DNA of 64,000 nt from Scortum barcoo. Lineage: Eukaryota; Chordata; Actinopteri; Centrarchiformes; Terapontidae. The stretch covers positions 6,609,880 through 6,673,879 of the forward strand of contig CM041538.1 in the NCBI GenBank assembly GCA_023238725.1, written 5' to 3'. The stretch's first letter is position 1. The number at the start of each line of letters is the position of its first letter. The notes below the pieces were generated by a model. It ran no database searches, was not told where the DNA came from, and saw nothing but the letters and a program-made list of their open reading frames with translations. Both the position numbers and the translations under genes were made by a program. This document shows, one piece after another, positions 50,701 through 63,898 of this stretch.

Positions 50701-53700
50701 TGTAAAAGTGAGATGGTAGATCTGTTAGGAGTGTTCGGCTGAGGGCAGTCTCAACCATCAATCAGGCCAGCAGAAGGAGATTTAACAAGCTAATAGCTTC
50801 TCGTGAGCAATAGTAGGAATTGCTGTGTCTGAGAGTGTGTGTGTGTGTGTGGATTTGTATTTAAACTTAGCACCCACCAGAGCCTCTGATTCTTGCTGTT
50901 GTTTTCCTGCAGTCTTTTCCCCCTCTCCTTGACACATTTCCCCTCCAGTCAGCAGTCAGTATGAACAAAGAGAGACTTATTACACACAGTGGAGGCCGGC
51001 ACCTCTGCGGCTCGCTGCTGCAGACAGGTTGAAAAGTGAGATTGAAGATAAATCCAGTTTTTATTGACAAAGGTTTCAAAATAAACACTCCTCCTGCCAG
51101 TAAATGGGTCCAGATCAGAGCAGAATCCGATGTGACCTCGGGTGTTTGTTCCTCCAGACGCTCTGGTGCTCAGAAGCTGTCTGTCAGGGAGGGGCTCTGT
51201 CCCTCCGCTGGTCCAGTCCAATCTTCCAGTTCGATCAAGTTGGATATAGACTATTGCTATTATCTATAGTTATTTTGATAAATTCATTTTGTTTCTGTTG
51301 AGTTTAAATTTAGTCTGTCCTTTTGCACCCATCTGTTTTGGTTGTAGATGCAGTGCCCTTGTGCGACATTCTGAATGTCTGACGTCACCTTTTTTTCTGT
51401 CCACTTTAACTCAGTGAGGAGAGCACAGAGAAAAAAACAAAACAGAAACCAAAACTGAGCTGTGGCAAAGATAGTCCGTTCATGTACAATCAAATCAATA
51501 ATAGTAAGATGTTAATTGATAGTTTATCAGTGCACATTATCCTAAATTGTCCTCTCCTCTGTAGGAACTCTGGACTTACATGGAGACCAGTCAGGAGACT
51601 ATCTGTATGCTCTGCTGTTCATGGTGTCTGATGAGAACTTCAGCTGGTACCTGGACGACAACATCAGGACCTACATTACAAATCCTGCCAGAGGCCTGAA
51701 GGAGGACGAAGATTTCATAGAGAGCAACAAAATGCACAGTGAGCGAGAGCATCCACCTCTATATACTCATACACATATACACACACAGACACCTTTAACT
51801 CTGAGTGTGGGTTGCAGGTATTAATGGTTTCCTGTACGGTAACCTGCCTGGACTGAGCATGTGCCAAGGCAACAAGATCCACTGGCATTTGATGGGATTA
51901 GGCAATGAGGTAACTGCTGTATTATTATAACTACTAACCAGAATATTTGATGGCACTTTACAATTGTTTTTGTAATCTTATTCTCATATTTAAAAAAAAA
52001 ATCTGTGTTTTTAATGTGACTGCTGATTGAAACCATAGTGCAAAATTTTTTCTCCATTGTGAGAACCTTTAAAGGGAGCAAGGTAGTTTTCTTTACTTCT
52101 ACATGAAAGTCTGCAACAGTTTCTTTCACCGGTAATATTTAATAATTTGACCAATAATAGAAGTCTATTGTTCATATTTTAGTTTTAACTTTCTGTACAT
52201 CACAGGATTTACATTAGCCTGCATCACGTCTTGGTGTTTGCTACAAGCACCGTGTCTAAACATGGTTTAAATGTCATGGATCTACAACAGGTGGACATGC
52301 ATTCAGTCCATTTCCATGGACAGATCCTGACTGTTCAGAACCACCACACAGACACAGTCAGTCTTTTCCCCGCCTCCAGCACCACAGCTGAAATGGTGGC
52401 TGACAACCCCGGACACTGGCTGCTCACGTGCACCATCAATGACCATTTGATGGGTGAGCTCTCCATTTTTTTTCCTAATCTAAATAATTACTTTGTTTGT
52501 TCAGTATTGTTTTTGAGTTTTGTTTTTTTGTGTCTTTCCAGCTGGAATGCAGGCCATATTTGAGATCAAGAAGTGTTTCCCCAATGTTCATAAGCCTCGG
52601 CCACATGGTGAGCTCAGACAGTTCTTCGTTGCTGCTGAAGAAGAAGTCTGGGACTACGCTCCTACGCCACCTAATGATGGGTTCGTAACTGAATATACAC
52701 ACACACACATACACGTTCAGAGAAATGGTCCTGGATGGTCTTCATGTTTGTGTAAGTGACCTATTCTATTAAAAATGTGCACTTATACCTGTGTGTGTGT
52801 ATGTGTGTGTGTGTGTGTGTGTGAGGGAAGCAGAGACCTTTGTAACCAGGGGTCGTAACCGTATTGGGAGCCGCTATAAGAAGGTCCGTTACACAGAATA
52901 CACCGACAACACCTTCACAACAAAGATGCTTCGCACCCCAGAGGAGCAACACCTTGGAATTCTGGGTAATCCAGGCTGGACTGGGGTTCTTGGCACTTTC
53001 TCACAGTCGCTGTGGTGGTCGAAATGTTATATTAGTTCACCAAAACTAAACGAAAAATACTATTCATCGATGGTATCTTACCTAACTAAATAGCTAGTAG
53101 GTTAGATTGTCTTGCACCCCTTCCAAATTAAAAGTAGCTGAATAACTAGTCTTTCTGTTCATAATCAAATCATAATCTGCATTACATGACAGGATGGGTT
53201 CCAGATTCTTATTTCAATTCAACAAAAATGCTTGAAATATGCCTTATTATTATAGTGCGATATCTCCCAACAAAATGTCATTTAATGGTCGGAAACTTCC
53301 AGCAAACCAACAGCTCTGCATCTGTGTGTCTGTCGACGCCTCCAGGTCCCGTGCTGCGCGCTGAAGAGAGAGACACTATCAGGGTGGTGTTCAAGAACAA
53401 AGCCAGCCGGCCTTACTCTATACAACCCCATGGTGTTCAGTACAGTGTGGAACAGGATGGGACGCTCTATTACAATGAACTGGAAGGTAAACACACGTGC
53501 ACACATGCATGCACACGCGCACACACACACTTTATCATTGATTAGATTAAACATGAAAAGCTTCCTCAGCTGTTTTCATGCCTTCATGTTTCCTCCCTTA
53601 CACTTCTTCTCCTCAGAGTCCCATACAGCGAAGAAACTGCGGGAGCTAAAGAGGGAGCCAAGTGAGTTCAAATCTGAATTGCAGTACCAGTCCAAGTTAG

Positions 53701-56039
53701 CATGCATTAACGAAAATCTTTTTATCATAATAATTATCTTTCTTTTTATAAATGTGCGTCTTTAGGAGTGGTGACCCCTCCCCCAGCTGCTCTGGTCAGG
53801 CCGGGGACGATGCACACTTATGAGTGGACGGTGCCAGTGGATGCAGGTCCCGTACAGGGGGATGCTGACTGTCTGACCTATCTGTACTACTCTGGAGTGG
53901 ACCCTGTTAAAGACACCAACTCTGGACTGGTTGGACCGCTCCTTGTCTGTCGACCTGGATCGCTGAAGAAAGGCGCACAGGTGAAAAGAGAGCATCAGAA
54001 ACTAAACACTAACATCATGTTGAACTATTTATGGGTTATTTGCACTATATTTTGTCCTAAATCTAATACAAACACTGATGTGACATTTCGGCACACAAAT
54101 GTAACATGTTAAGTATAACCATGCTGCTACTGAAGGGAGGACAGAGGACAATGGAGGTCTGTTGTAAAGTGCCATAAAGGGACACTGAAAGCATATAAAA
54201 GCAGAAGGTTGAATGGCGCCTTTGTGTAATATTAATGTTTTAAAAAAAACTGTATAGCAGAAAATATTGACAATGTTAACAACTAGCTGGTGAACACAGT
54301 AGAGCATTTAGCAATGAAATTGCAAGCTACTTCTCCCATGAGTTGTTGGAGACTCAAAACAGAGCTAAAAGAGAGCGAATATTGGACTTACATTCACCAG
54401 GTGGACACAAACACAACACCATATGAATGATGATGAATGAGGACTGCTCCATAACTGCTGGAAGTGTAATTTGCAGCTGTTTGCAAAATAAGTTCAGCAT
54501 TATAACTTAAGAGGTGATGATACTCTGTGCCAATGTGGTCTTTATTTCTTTTTTCCCCATGGGACCAAAAATGAAAAATCTTGTCATGTGATTAAGAGGA
54601 AATTAAGGTCAGGAAAATCAGTGCAAAATCAGACTCTATTTGATCTACTGAGGTTCACACTGAGGATATGAAGATCCTTTGTGGAGATTGAAAAAGTACA
54701 ATAACCATTTTGTGAGCCGAAATGTATTGATGAAGTCACAATTTGACACAGCGCCTCTTATTTTGTCTCTCTTCTCCTCTCATGTAGAAAAACTATAACA
54801 AAGAGTTCCACCTGATGGCCACAGTGTTTGATGAGAACTTGAGCTGGTATCTGGATGACAACATAAGGACGTTTGCCACCGCTCCCACCACTGTTAACAA
54901 GGAGGATGAGGGCTTTATTGAAAGCAACAAAATGCACGGTGTGCAGGAGACACACATACACACTGATCATTAGGAGGCTGAGAGGGGATTAGGGTCTCCC
55001 TATAATCACACACTAAAGATGGGAATTCTTCATGCTGAGGAAAAAAAGTTTGATTTATGCTTTAAAGGTGAGATAATTACTGTATGTTTTATTTCTGTGA
55101 CTCCCTTTTAGCCATCAATGGGTTTGTGTATAGGAACCTCCCAGGCCTGACCATGTGTAAGGGGGATAAAGTAACGTGGCACCTGTCAGGACTGGGATCA
55201 GAGTTGGACATCAACAGCCTTTACTTTCAGGGAAACCGGTTCATCTACCAGCAGAACAGACGAGACAGCATCAGTGTCTTCCCTCACATCTCACACACCA
55301 TCACCATGGAGCCAGACAGCATGGGTATGAATCTGTCACACGTTTTAGATCCACAGTATACTTGTGAGAACGCTCAGTGAAATGGTCACAACATAGAAAA
55401 GATAAGATATGATGAGATGCTTTTTTAATTAGGTGGCCAATCACACAATTCAAACAGATAACATACAACAGGTAAACACTGATATATTAGAAACCACAAA
55501 CAAACAAACATATCAAAATACAAACGTAAAAGAATGAAGAAGCACGGGAAATCTGGTATCAAAGGCATGGAGACAAGCAAAACACTAAATAAAACCACTG
55601 AAAGTTTGGTTTGGGTTATTGGCAAATTCCTTATGTATTTTTAAAATACATCATGTCAAACTTTGTTAGGGATTAAATGGCAAGGTCGAAGACTTGTTTT
55701 TAATGGTGTTTTCATATTCTACTGTCCATTTTTTAAGAATGTCTAAAAAGAAGAAGAAATATAAGTAAACTAAGACTAAAAACCTCTATCACATGAACAA
55801 ATGATAGGAACAGCAAGACTGCTAATTTCATTTTAAGATACTCAAGGCCTTTTCATACAAGATGGCGAATTTGGAATGCAAGTGGAAATCAGCTAAAGAC
55901 AGCTAAGACAGCTAAATCTGATCATTTTAAACATGGCCACAGATGAATTGATGTAAATCTGAAGTTGAAACGTAAAGACAAGAAAATTTCCTTGCCTCTT
56001 TCTGTGACAGACTATCAACCCTGACTGTAAATAAAAGAG

Positions 56040-56073
<34 letters not shown>

Positions 56074-59000
56074 GATATATAATCTTTGATTTTACACTTC
56101 TCAACTGTGCAGGAATCATATTTACAGTTGACCCACGGTGTCAAACACTTTTTTGCCTTAAAGGATGTCAGTGTTGGGGTTGATATTAAATATGTGAATA
56201 TAATGTTTCTGTGTGTTCCAGGTCAGTTTGAAGTGGTGTCACCTTCAGTGAATAATTATCGTGGTGGGATGAGAGCCAACTACACGGTACAGAAGTGCAG
56301 TTTCCTTCAACGACAGGGTGAGATTATGCTCCATTCAAAAACCTACTACATCGCTGCCATGGAAACAGACTGGGACTACTCTCCAAACCGCACCTGGGAG
56401 ACTGAGATGTTCCGCGGACTGGAAAAGTACAGTACTGCCTGCACATGTACATCAGGAACACTGCTGTTATTCCTTTGTCTATTTTCATCACTTAGAAGAA
56501 TATATGCAGAAAAACACTGACAATGGAAAAGATAAACCCCAAATTTTCCATTCATACAGTATAATACACATTATATAAAACTTGAAGGACAAGGATGGTA
56601 TTTATTTTGAGTCAGCAGCTGTAAATACTCACTAAAGTACCACATGTAACTGCTAATCGACAGCTAAAAATAGCCCCTATCAAGTTATAATTTCATCATG
56701 TTTTCTATATAGATTGCCGCAGTTAGGTTTCTGAGCTCTTTTAATTACACCATCTTGTTGCATGCTCTTCTCCAGCAATACTTTAACAGATGGAAAGTTA
56801 ACACAGCCTTCAGTTTATCCCAACCAACCAAATCCCAATTATTTAAAAACAAAGTGGATGAAATTTGTATTTTCTGTTTCTCTTTATTTTCTCAAAAAAA
56901 TCTATTAAAATTTACAATACTTTTAGTTGGTTTTTGTGTTTTCCCATAAGATTTGTTGACAGTAAAAAAAGAAGTTAAAACAAAAAAACAGGTTAAATCT
57001 AAAACAGATTAAATTCAAATGAAAAGGATGGCATTATTTATTCATGTGGTACATTTTCTGTACATTTATTCATGTTGTGGTTTAAATATATCACATCTTT
57101 TGTCTTTTGTATTTTCAGGCTTTGTGTTGTCTTCAATGTTTTGCATTTGTATTGTAGCCAAACAGAACCAATAGATTCACACACAAATACATCTACATGC
57201 AAATGGAAGGACCTGCTCAAACACATCCATGGGGTGGTTGTTCCTTAGCACACATAAACACAACATGGCAGACACACACACACGCACACTAAACCTCACT
57301 TTTTCCTCTGAAAACTAAGTCTCTCTCTCTCCATCTGCAGTCCTGCGCCTGTCTTCCTGGACCAGCAGGGTGGGTTTATAGGCTCTCGTTACAAGAAGGT
57401 GGTCTACCGCCAGTTCACCAATGACAAATTCACCAAGCAAGTGGAAAGAACAGCCGATACAGAGCACCTTGGCATTATGGGTAGGCTTTCGGTAGGATTG
57501 TACAAACCTTGGCTGTAAAGTGAATTATACTATATGTATAGGAAGCATTATGGATTTATGTTTTTTGTTGAGCTCCTGCTTAATTGGTCTTATAATTAGA
57601 ACACCTTCCCTTCACCCAGGTCCAATAATTCATGCTGATGTGGGAGACAAGGTGAAGGTGGTTTTTAAAAACATGGCAACCAGGCCGTATTCTATCCACG
57701 CTCATGGAGTCAAGACAGAAACCCCAGATGTTTACCTTACTCAACCAGGTATGGATAGGCAGAATATCAGCTGACGTGGAAGCAGATAGCGAAGAAACAC
57801 TGGGAATAGAAAATCTCAGAATGCTTTGTTTTAATTTTCTGAGAATTTCAAAACTAAATACTTCTGTATTCACTCTATGTTCTTCCACTTATTATGCAAC
57901 TTCAGTTTCCGCAATTTAGCCTGCAATTCAAAACCTGACAAACTCTGTCTTTCCTAGGTGAGACTTACACCTACTACTGGTACGTTACAAAGAATACAGG
58001 ACCAACCACAGAGCAAGAGGGGTGCTCTGTGTCTGCATACTACTCCACTGCTGATGTTGCAAAGGTACACTAATGCACAAACACACACACAAATAATAAT
58101 ATATAGTTAGCATAATAATTATATAATAAAATATAATCAGCATTTCTTGACACACACACACACACATACAGAGGCATTCACATACTTATGCTGTCTTCCT
58201 ATCTGCCAGGACCTGTACAGCGGTCTGATTGGTCCATTGGTGATCTGTCGCCGAAGCTGGGCCAGGTGAGTGTTTCTGCTTTAATATAGTTTTAATACAG
58301 AACTACTCATACTATTTAATACTGATTTTACACACTGTACAGTGCCCCTGCATGATTTCCAGCTCTGAAGAAGCAGGTGATTGATATGTATTGTGTTTTT
58401 GTACTGCGTCACACAACAAGTGTATGTTGTATGTCTCTGCTGCTTCCAGGACTCTTGGTGTGAAGAAGGAAGTAGAAGAGTTTGCGCTGCTGTTTCTGGT
58501 TTTTGATGAGAATGAGAGCTGGTAAGTAAAGACAGTCTTAACGCTGAACAGTTTTTATTAGTCTGGGTAATCCACAACTGTTCTGTCAATATTTTTATTG
58601 GAACTCTTTCATCAGTAGAAACCATTATGAGGGAAAAAGCTTCACATTAACGTGTATGGCTAAAAAACTGCTGTGTATTTATTGTACTTTTTTTTTACTG
58701 TTGTGATTATTCCAGGTACCTGGATGAAAATATCAGGACCCACATCAGGAACCCTCGTGCAAACCTGAAGGAGGATGAAACCTTTATAGAGAGCAACAAG
58801 ATGCATGGTGAGATAAACATTCACACACAATGAATAGCATCATTCTGACAGATGATTTTTCTGACATCGAAGGAAATGTCCTGAAATTTTCCAATACGTG
58901 TGTGTGTGTGTGCTTTTTTGTGTATACAGCCATCAATGGTTATATGTATGGAAATCTGAACGGTTTGAACATGGAGGTGGGTGACAAGGTGTACTGGTAC

Positions 59001-59638
59001 CTGATGGGAATGGGCAATGATGTGGACATTCACACTGCACACTGGCATGGACACAGTGTTGAATATAAGGTATATAAAACATGCATGCACGCCATCATAA
59101 TGAGACATGAAACAAGCACACTGGGGCAAACACATATACCATCTCTTCTTCCTCTCTAGCTGGGTGGAGGTCCTCATCGTACTGATGTGTATGAGCTGTT
59201 TCCAGCCACCTTCCAGGTAAAACCTCAGAACATCTTGACTTTGCCTCAAATCTTTGCAGCATTTAATATCAATGCCACAGAAAAAAATCTTAATTTCCCT
59301 TAAAATAAAGAAACAATAACAGATTCTAGAGACACAACAACTTTCAATGAATTCTGTTTGCTGTATTATAAACATGATGGCATTTCACTTTGTTCCTGTT
59401 CAGACAGTAAAGATGCGTCCTCAGTATCCGGGTACCTGGCTGCTCCACTGTCATGTCATTGATCACATTAAAGGTGGCATGGAGGCATTGTATACCGTTA
59501 CTGAGAAACGTAAGGAAACAAACTGAGCAGGGAGACAAATTCAGAGGTGATATAGTCATGAAGGTCATGAGGATGCTGTGTGGGGAATAACATGTTTGTT
59601 TCTCTTCTACAGCAAAGAGGACGGGAATCTTTGGCTGA
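47771..59638 (+). CDS. cp: cp, ceruloplasmin (secreted multicopper ferroxidase), with one frameshifting T in exon 19
   Basis: Exons: 47771-47931, 49182-49426, 49523-49735, 51565-51738, 51818-51909, 52291-52453, 52542-52680, 52826-52965, 53346-53486, 53617-53661, 53766-53980, 54788-54938, 55112-55324, 56222-56426, 57341-57480, 57620-57748, 57958-58064, 58210-58265, 58449-58521, 58716-58807, 58930-59069, 59160-59216, 59404-59509, 59613-59638. The frame closes (1073 residues, human about 1065) only if one T is ignored in the run 58499-58504. Read literally, a TGA follows at 58504. There is a signal peptide (about 1-21) and six cupredoxin domains. The trinuclear ligands are intact (H124, H126, H184, H186, H1002, H1004, H1045, H1047). 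The domain 6 type 1 site is intact (H999, C1046, H1051, M1056), and so is domain 2 (H299, C342, H347) with M352. The domain 4 site is destroyed (N661, S704, N709). The end EKPKRTGIFG has no membrane anchor, so this is the secreted form and not hephaestin. It oxidises Fe(II) for transferrin loading. Confidence 0.95.
50505..50693 (-). other. Short open frame with a transmembrane-like stretch inside cp intron 3
   Basis: On the minus strand an ATG (MPLLHYILTGIVVY...) opens a 36-residue hydrophobic peptide that is partly a GTT/GTC-repeat artefact (VVVV). A strong donor motif (CCC|GTAAGT) overlaps its end. No similarity was recognised and it is probably chance. Confidence 0.12.
52791..52823. repeat. 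(GT)n at the cp exon 8 acceptor
   Basis: GTGTGTGTGTATGTGTGTG... runs right up to the acceptor AG at 52824-52825 and replaces the usual polypyrimidine tract. Confidence 0.9.
56044..56072. repeat. (CA)n microsatellite in cp intron 13
   Basis: Pure CA run of about 28 bases. Confidence 0.95.
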
Positions 59639-59752
59639 ACAGTTGGCAGGAATGGATCCAGACAGAAACAACAGAGACCAGCTCAAATTTAATTCCAGTA
59701 CCCAATTCACTAAACTCTTTTGCTTTGCAAAGCTGAGATAATTATATCCCAG

Positions 59753-59758
59753 AATAAA
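59753..59758 (+). terminator. Polyadenylation signal candidate for cp
   Basis: AATAAA about 115 bases after the stop codon; a second lies near 59863. Motif match only. Confidence 0.5.
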
Positions 59759-62700
59759 ACATCACAACCCAAGAGTCATTTTATATTAAAATGTGCGTTT
59801 TTATAATTGTCTGACTGCTTTAATATTTTCTAAATGACAGTGAAGACAAAAAGACTACTGCAGAATAAATAATGGAGAGTGAAAACATGAGCAGTGTTAT
59901 ATGATGGCTTGTAATGACATGAGTCAGGCAGCAGGGGGAACTATAACCACAGAGTCATTGGATTGTGTGCAGAGACGCTTGACTTCACCTCACATGGGAA
60001 CATACGTTTCAGCAACTTGGTCAAGTTTTTTTGGCCTTGATTTCTTAATATGGGGCTTCTGCAGATATGACGGTGATATGTATGTTTACCTAAATATTGA
60101 CTGAACATGTATCTGACCAACTGGAATACAACAGGTGTAGCCTTCTAAATTTGGCACACTTTACTTTTCACAGTCTTCTTGATCTAGATACTGAAGATGA
60201 TAAGTTTTAAAAATTGTTGTTGGAACCACAAAAACATATTATTGTAGCCAATGCATTTGATTTATCTGTATTTTAGCAGATTTATTTAATTTAGCTTTAT
60301 TTTAGCCGATGCTGGTTCATTAAAATGAAAGGGTATACAACAGGACATACAGCATGTATAATACACTTTCACCTGCTCCTTAAAGCTTTACGCTCCATGA
60401 AAGGTGTTTTTGCTTCCTTAACAGAAACGCCCTTCAATCTGATAATCTGGCCATGACTACTTCGGACTCATTTTTAGTTTGTGCTCACTTAGTGCACATT
60501 GTGAAAAAAATTAAACTAATTGACGAAGCAAATCTGGAGTCAGATATAAATGTTCACGCAAAGGAGCACTGGTGGGATTTTGGTCTTTGTGGGCTTTCTT
60601 GATAGGAACTTGGAGATGAGTGATTGCTTCCAGAGATTTCACTCTGAAATATGACACTAAAAACAGCAACATCTCGTTCATGTGTAGCATCTTATTTTAA
60701 TTGAAAAACCTTCACAAGCTGATCGACATCTGACAACTAGAAGGGGCAGCTGTAATTGTTCTCTCAAGGTCTCATGCATGCAGTAGGATTAAAAATGTAA
60801 AACACATGTTATGACTGGGTTTCACAAGCATGAACATGTGAAAGCTCATGAAAGTCACCACAAAATCTCTAAACAGCGTATGAAGTTTATTCATTCTTGG
60901 ACACAATCAAGTGCCCAGTCTGGAACACCAGTAGGTGGCAGTACCATCACTTCAGCACAGTGGCCGCAGTCTGGGACCTGCAAGACTTGATCAGCACAGT
61001 CACAGATGTCCCCGTTATCCAGTGGAGCTGACCAACATGTTTACATGAAATCCAGAGAGAAAATTACTAAACAGAATCTTTGGTTTAAGTGCAAAGCTCA
61101 CCCTGTGTGATACAGCAGGAAAGGTTAAGTTGCCACAGAGCAGATAATTTCTCTTCTTCCACCTGGTGTCACTGCAAACAAGGCATCCACACTCACCTCA
61201 CCTCACCTCAGGGTGATGCAACTATGAGCCTTTGAGCCTGTCAGTGACCCACAGAGGGACCCTTTAGTGGGGTTAGCTCTACTAGGAGTAATAAAATCTG
61301 CAAGTACTGATGAGAAACTGAACCGTTTCTAAGGGTTGCCACATATCCCGGAAGTCCTGTAAGCTGCGTTTGTGATTCCTGGAGTCTGGTGTCACAATGA
61401 AAGAGCTCAACAATGCAGTTTAGTATTCTGTGAATAATTCCACAAATAGAAGGTGCAATGAGTCATTTTAGATCCCAAAAGCAGATGAAAGCCTTAAATA
61501 CCTTTTCAAAATAAATATGCAGCTTGACAGGCAAGTGAGAAGCCAATTTATTCAGATTTTGCCCTTTTTGACAGTTTTTCAAAAGGGTTCTGAGATTGTC
61601 TGGATTACCGATCATCACCGAACAAACAAACAAACCCTCACATACATACACAGATGCACAGATACACACACTCTGCCGACACATAACCAAAACTCAGAAG
61701 CACACACATATACTCTCACACACACTGTAGTGAGTGCAGATCAGTGTCTCAGCAGCCACCTGCAGTCCTCCATTAGCTGCAAGGAAATGGAATTTAAAAG
61801 ATTCAGACCATGAAATGTGGCCAATAATGCCAGCTCTGATCTAAACCTGTGCTGAATCTCAATGATGTGAACAGTTCTGTCACATTCAACTAGTGAAACT
61901 TTGCCTGACACTCACTTTAACTCAAGGGTGGTGGTCTACCACACAAAAAAATATGTATCTGGTCCTAGCTGCCGGTGAGTCCTTCGGAAGCAGACACAGC
62001 TGCCTGATTGATGTGGCCAAGTTAAAGCTGCAGCTCTGATTTATACACAACAACAACAACAAAAAAAGTATATGGCCAAGCTATCAGCATGTGAAGTTCA
62101 TACTCAACAGAAACTAAAACAACTTTGTCCTGCTTAGACTGCTATAGTGTTAAAAGTTTGGCTTGAGGTTGTTGCCACAGGAAAGACCATGTTACCCCAA
62201 AAAATGGTTTATCATTTATATGGTGGCCATGTTAAGACAGTTTGCCAGGATCATTTTTAGACTTGGCTAAACTTTAAATCTTAATCAAGTCAGCCTCAAT
62301 CAGTCAATCGGGATGTACGCAGTTTTATGGCACCATTAATGTAAACAACAGCCCAGAAATGTAGGTGAGAACTTTAAAGTGAACTCTGTCCAGTTTCATT
62401 ACAAGTAAAGTCATTAAGCTACATAAGGTTCCCATTGTACAAGTGTCTATAACAGTATACATTCAAACAGTGTTGTTCAATCAGTTATGGATTGCACCTT
62501 GAAGAACTGAACTCTCTGTCCATTCACAGCGGTCCTCTGCCCAATATTAATCTTTTAAGCATAGTTGTCTCAACACATTTCTGTAATTTGTCAAATTGGT
62601 CAAGATATACATTTTTGCATCTGTTTTATTAAGCTGATGTGCACTGAGCTCTCAGGGTCACCTCATATACCCAAAACATATCCAGGAGGATGTGGTGGCT

Positions 62701-63584
62701 CATATTACATATTACCTTCAGTTCAGGCTAAGACTAGGTTTACCTTCATGGTGGTTTTAAAGGTATTCAGTCAGCTCTCATGAGGGCTCATTATGTGCAT
62801 GCTATGGTACATCGGTACAAGCACACTTCCTCTGTGCATCTATTTTTAAGTGAGTAATTACATTTCATGGATGTGTCTCAATGGTCTTTTATAGTGGGAT
62901 GCTCTCTGAAGCAGACTGCCCAGTATTAGGCATGGAAACAGTCCTGTCAGTGTGCCTCTGAAACAAATGCTTGTTCTGGCTCTGCCTGGACAGAGGGCCT
63001 ATTAGGACTGATCGCCTGCAACATCAGCATGTTGGAAGCAGATGGCTGGTGGTGCCTGCAGTCGTATCTCACTCCCACACCAGGCTCTCTGGGTAGATTC
63101 GACATAAGCTTAATTAATGATTTGATAACTGCAGAGGCGTTAAAAGGAGCATGGAGACAGGCGTGAATTCCAAATGTAAGAGCTAAACTGGATAGTAATA
63201 CGATGTGAAGGGATTTCTTACCACATGCTTTACCAAATGCCCTCTCGTTCTCTCTCTGTCTCTCACACTTACTCAGATTGGCCCAGCGTGAGCTCTACAG
63301 CATGCTGTGAGTAAGAAATAAGTTGTGTGTCTAAGAACTAAACAAAGCAGATGTTTACTGAAGGCTGTGCTCCCTGTGAGCCTTCACACTATTCACACAC
63401 TATTGGGGACAGCCGATTATTCTTAAATCTAGGGGTTGTCAACCATCTGTCAAATTGGATGAATAAAGCAAAGCTTGCAGATCTTAGTAATGTGGAGTTT
63501 TTTAGTCAGAAACACCGTGAATAGATTACTTTAAAAAGTCCAAGAGTTCATGGGGCCACCTGGACTTCACTTGCAAAATGTCCC

Positions 63585-63815
63585 TGAAAGAGAGAAAAAC
63601 AACCGCAAAGAGACACAAAAAAAGAGGTGTAAAATGACCATAAAGAGAAACAAAACAATCACAGAGATGTATAATGGTCACAAAATGACCACAAAGAGAC
63701 ACAAAAATGATTAAAGAGATACAAAAATGACCATGAAGAGATGCAAAATGACAACAAAGAAATGCAAGAAGACAAGGACAAAAAGAGACCACAAAGAGAA
63801 ACAAAACTATCACTA
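63585..63815. repeat. Degenerate purine-rich minisatellite, unit about 20-24 bases
   Basis: Variants of 'CACAAAGAGACACAAAATGAC' repeat about ten times with substitutions and length changes. The strand is strongly A/G biased. Confidence 0.75.
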
Positions 63816-63877
63816 CAGCCTCATTTCCACTGTAAAGTACGGCTCATCTCAACACAGCTCGACTCCCTTGGAGCTTT

Positions 63878-63898
63878 TTTTTTTTTTTTTTTTTTTTT
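63878..63898. repeat. T homopolymer
   Basis: About 21 consecutive T bases. Confidence 0.95.

Noticed and set aside
47771..59638. Hephaestin instead of ceruloplasmin
   Set aside because: The product ends shortly after domain 6 without a transmembrane segment, and the tm4sf neighbours match the CP locus.
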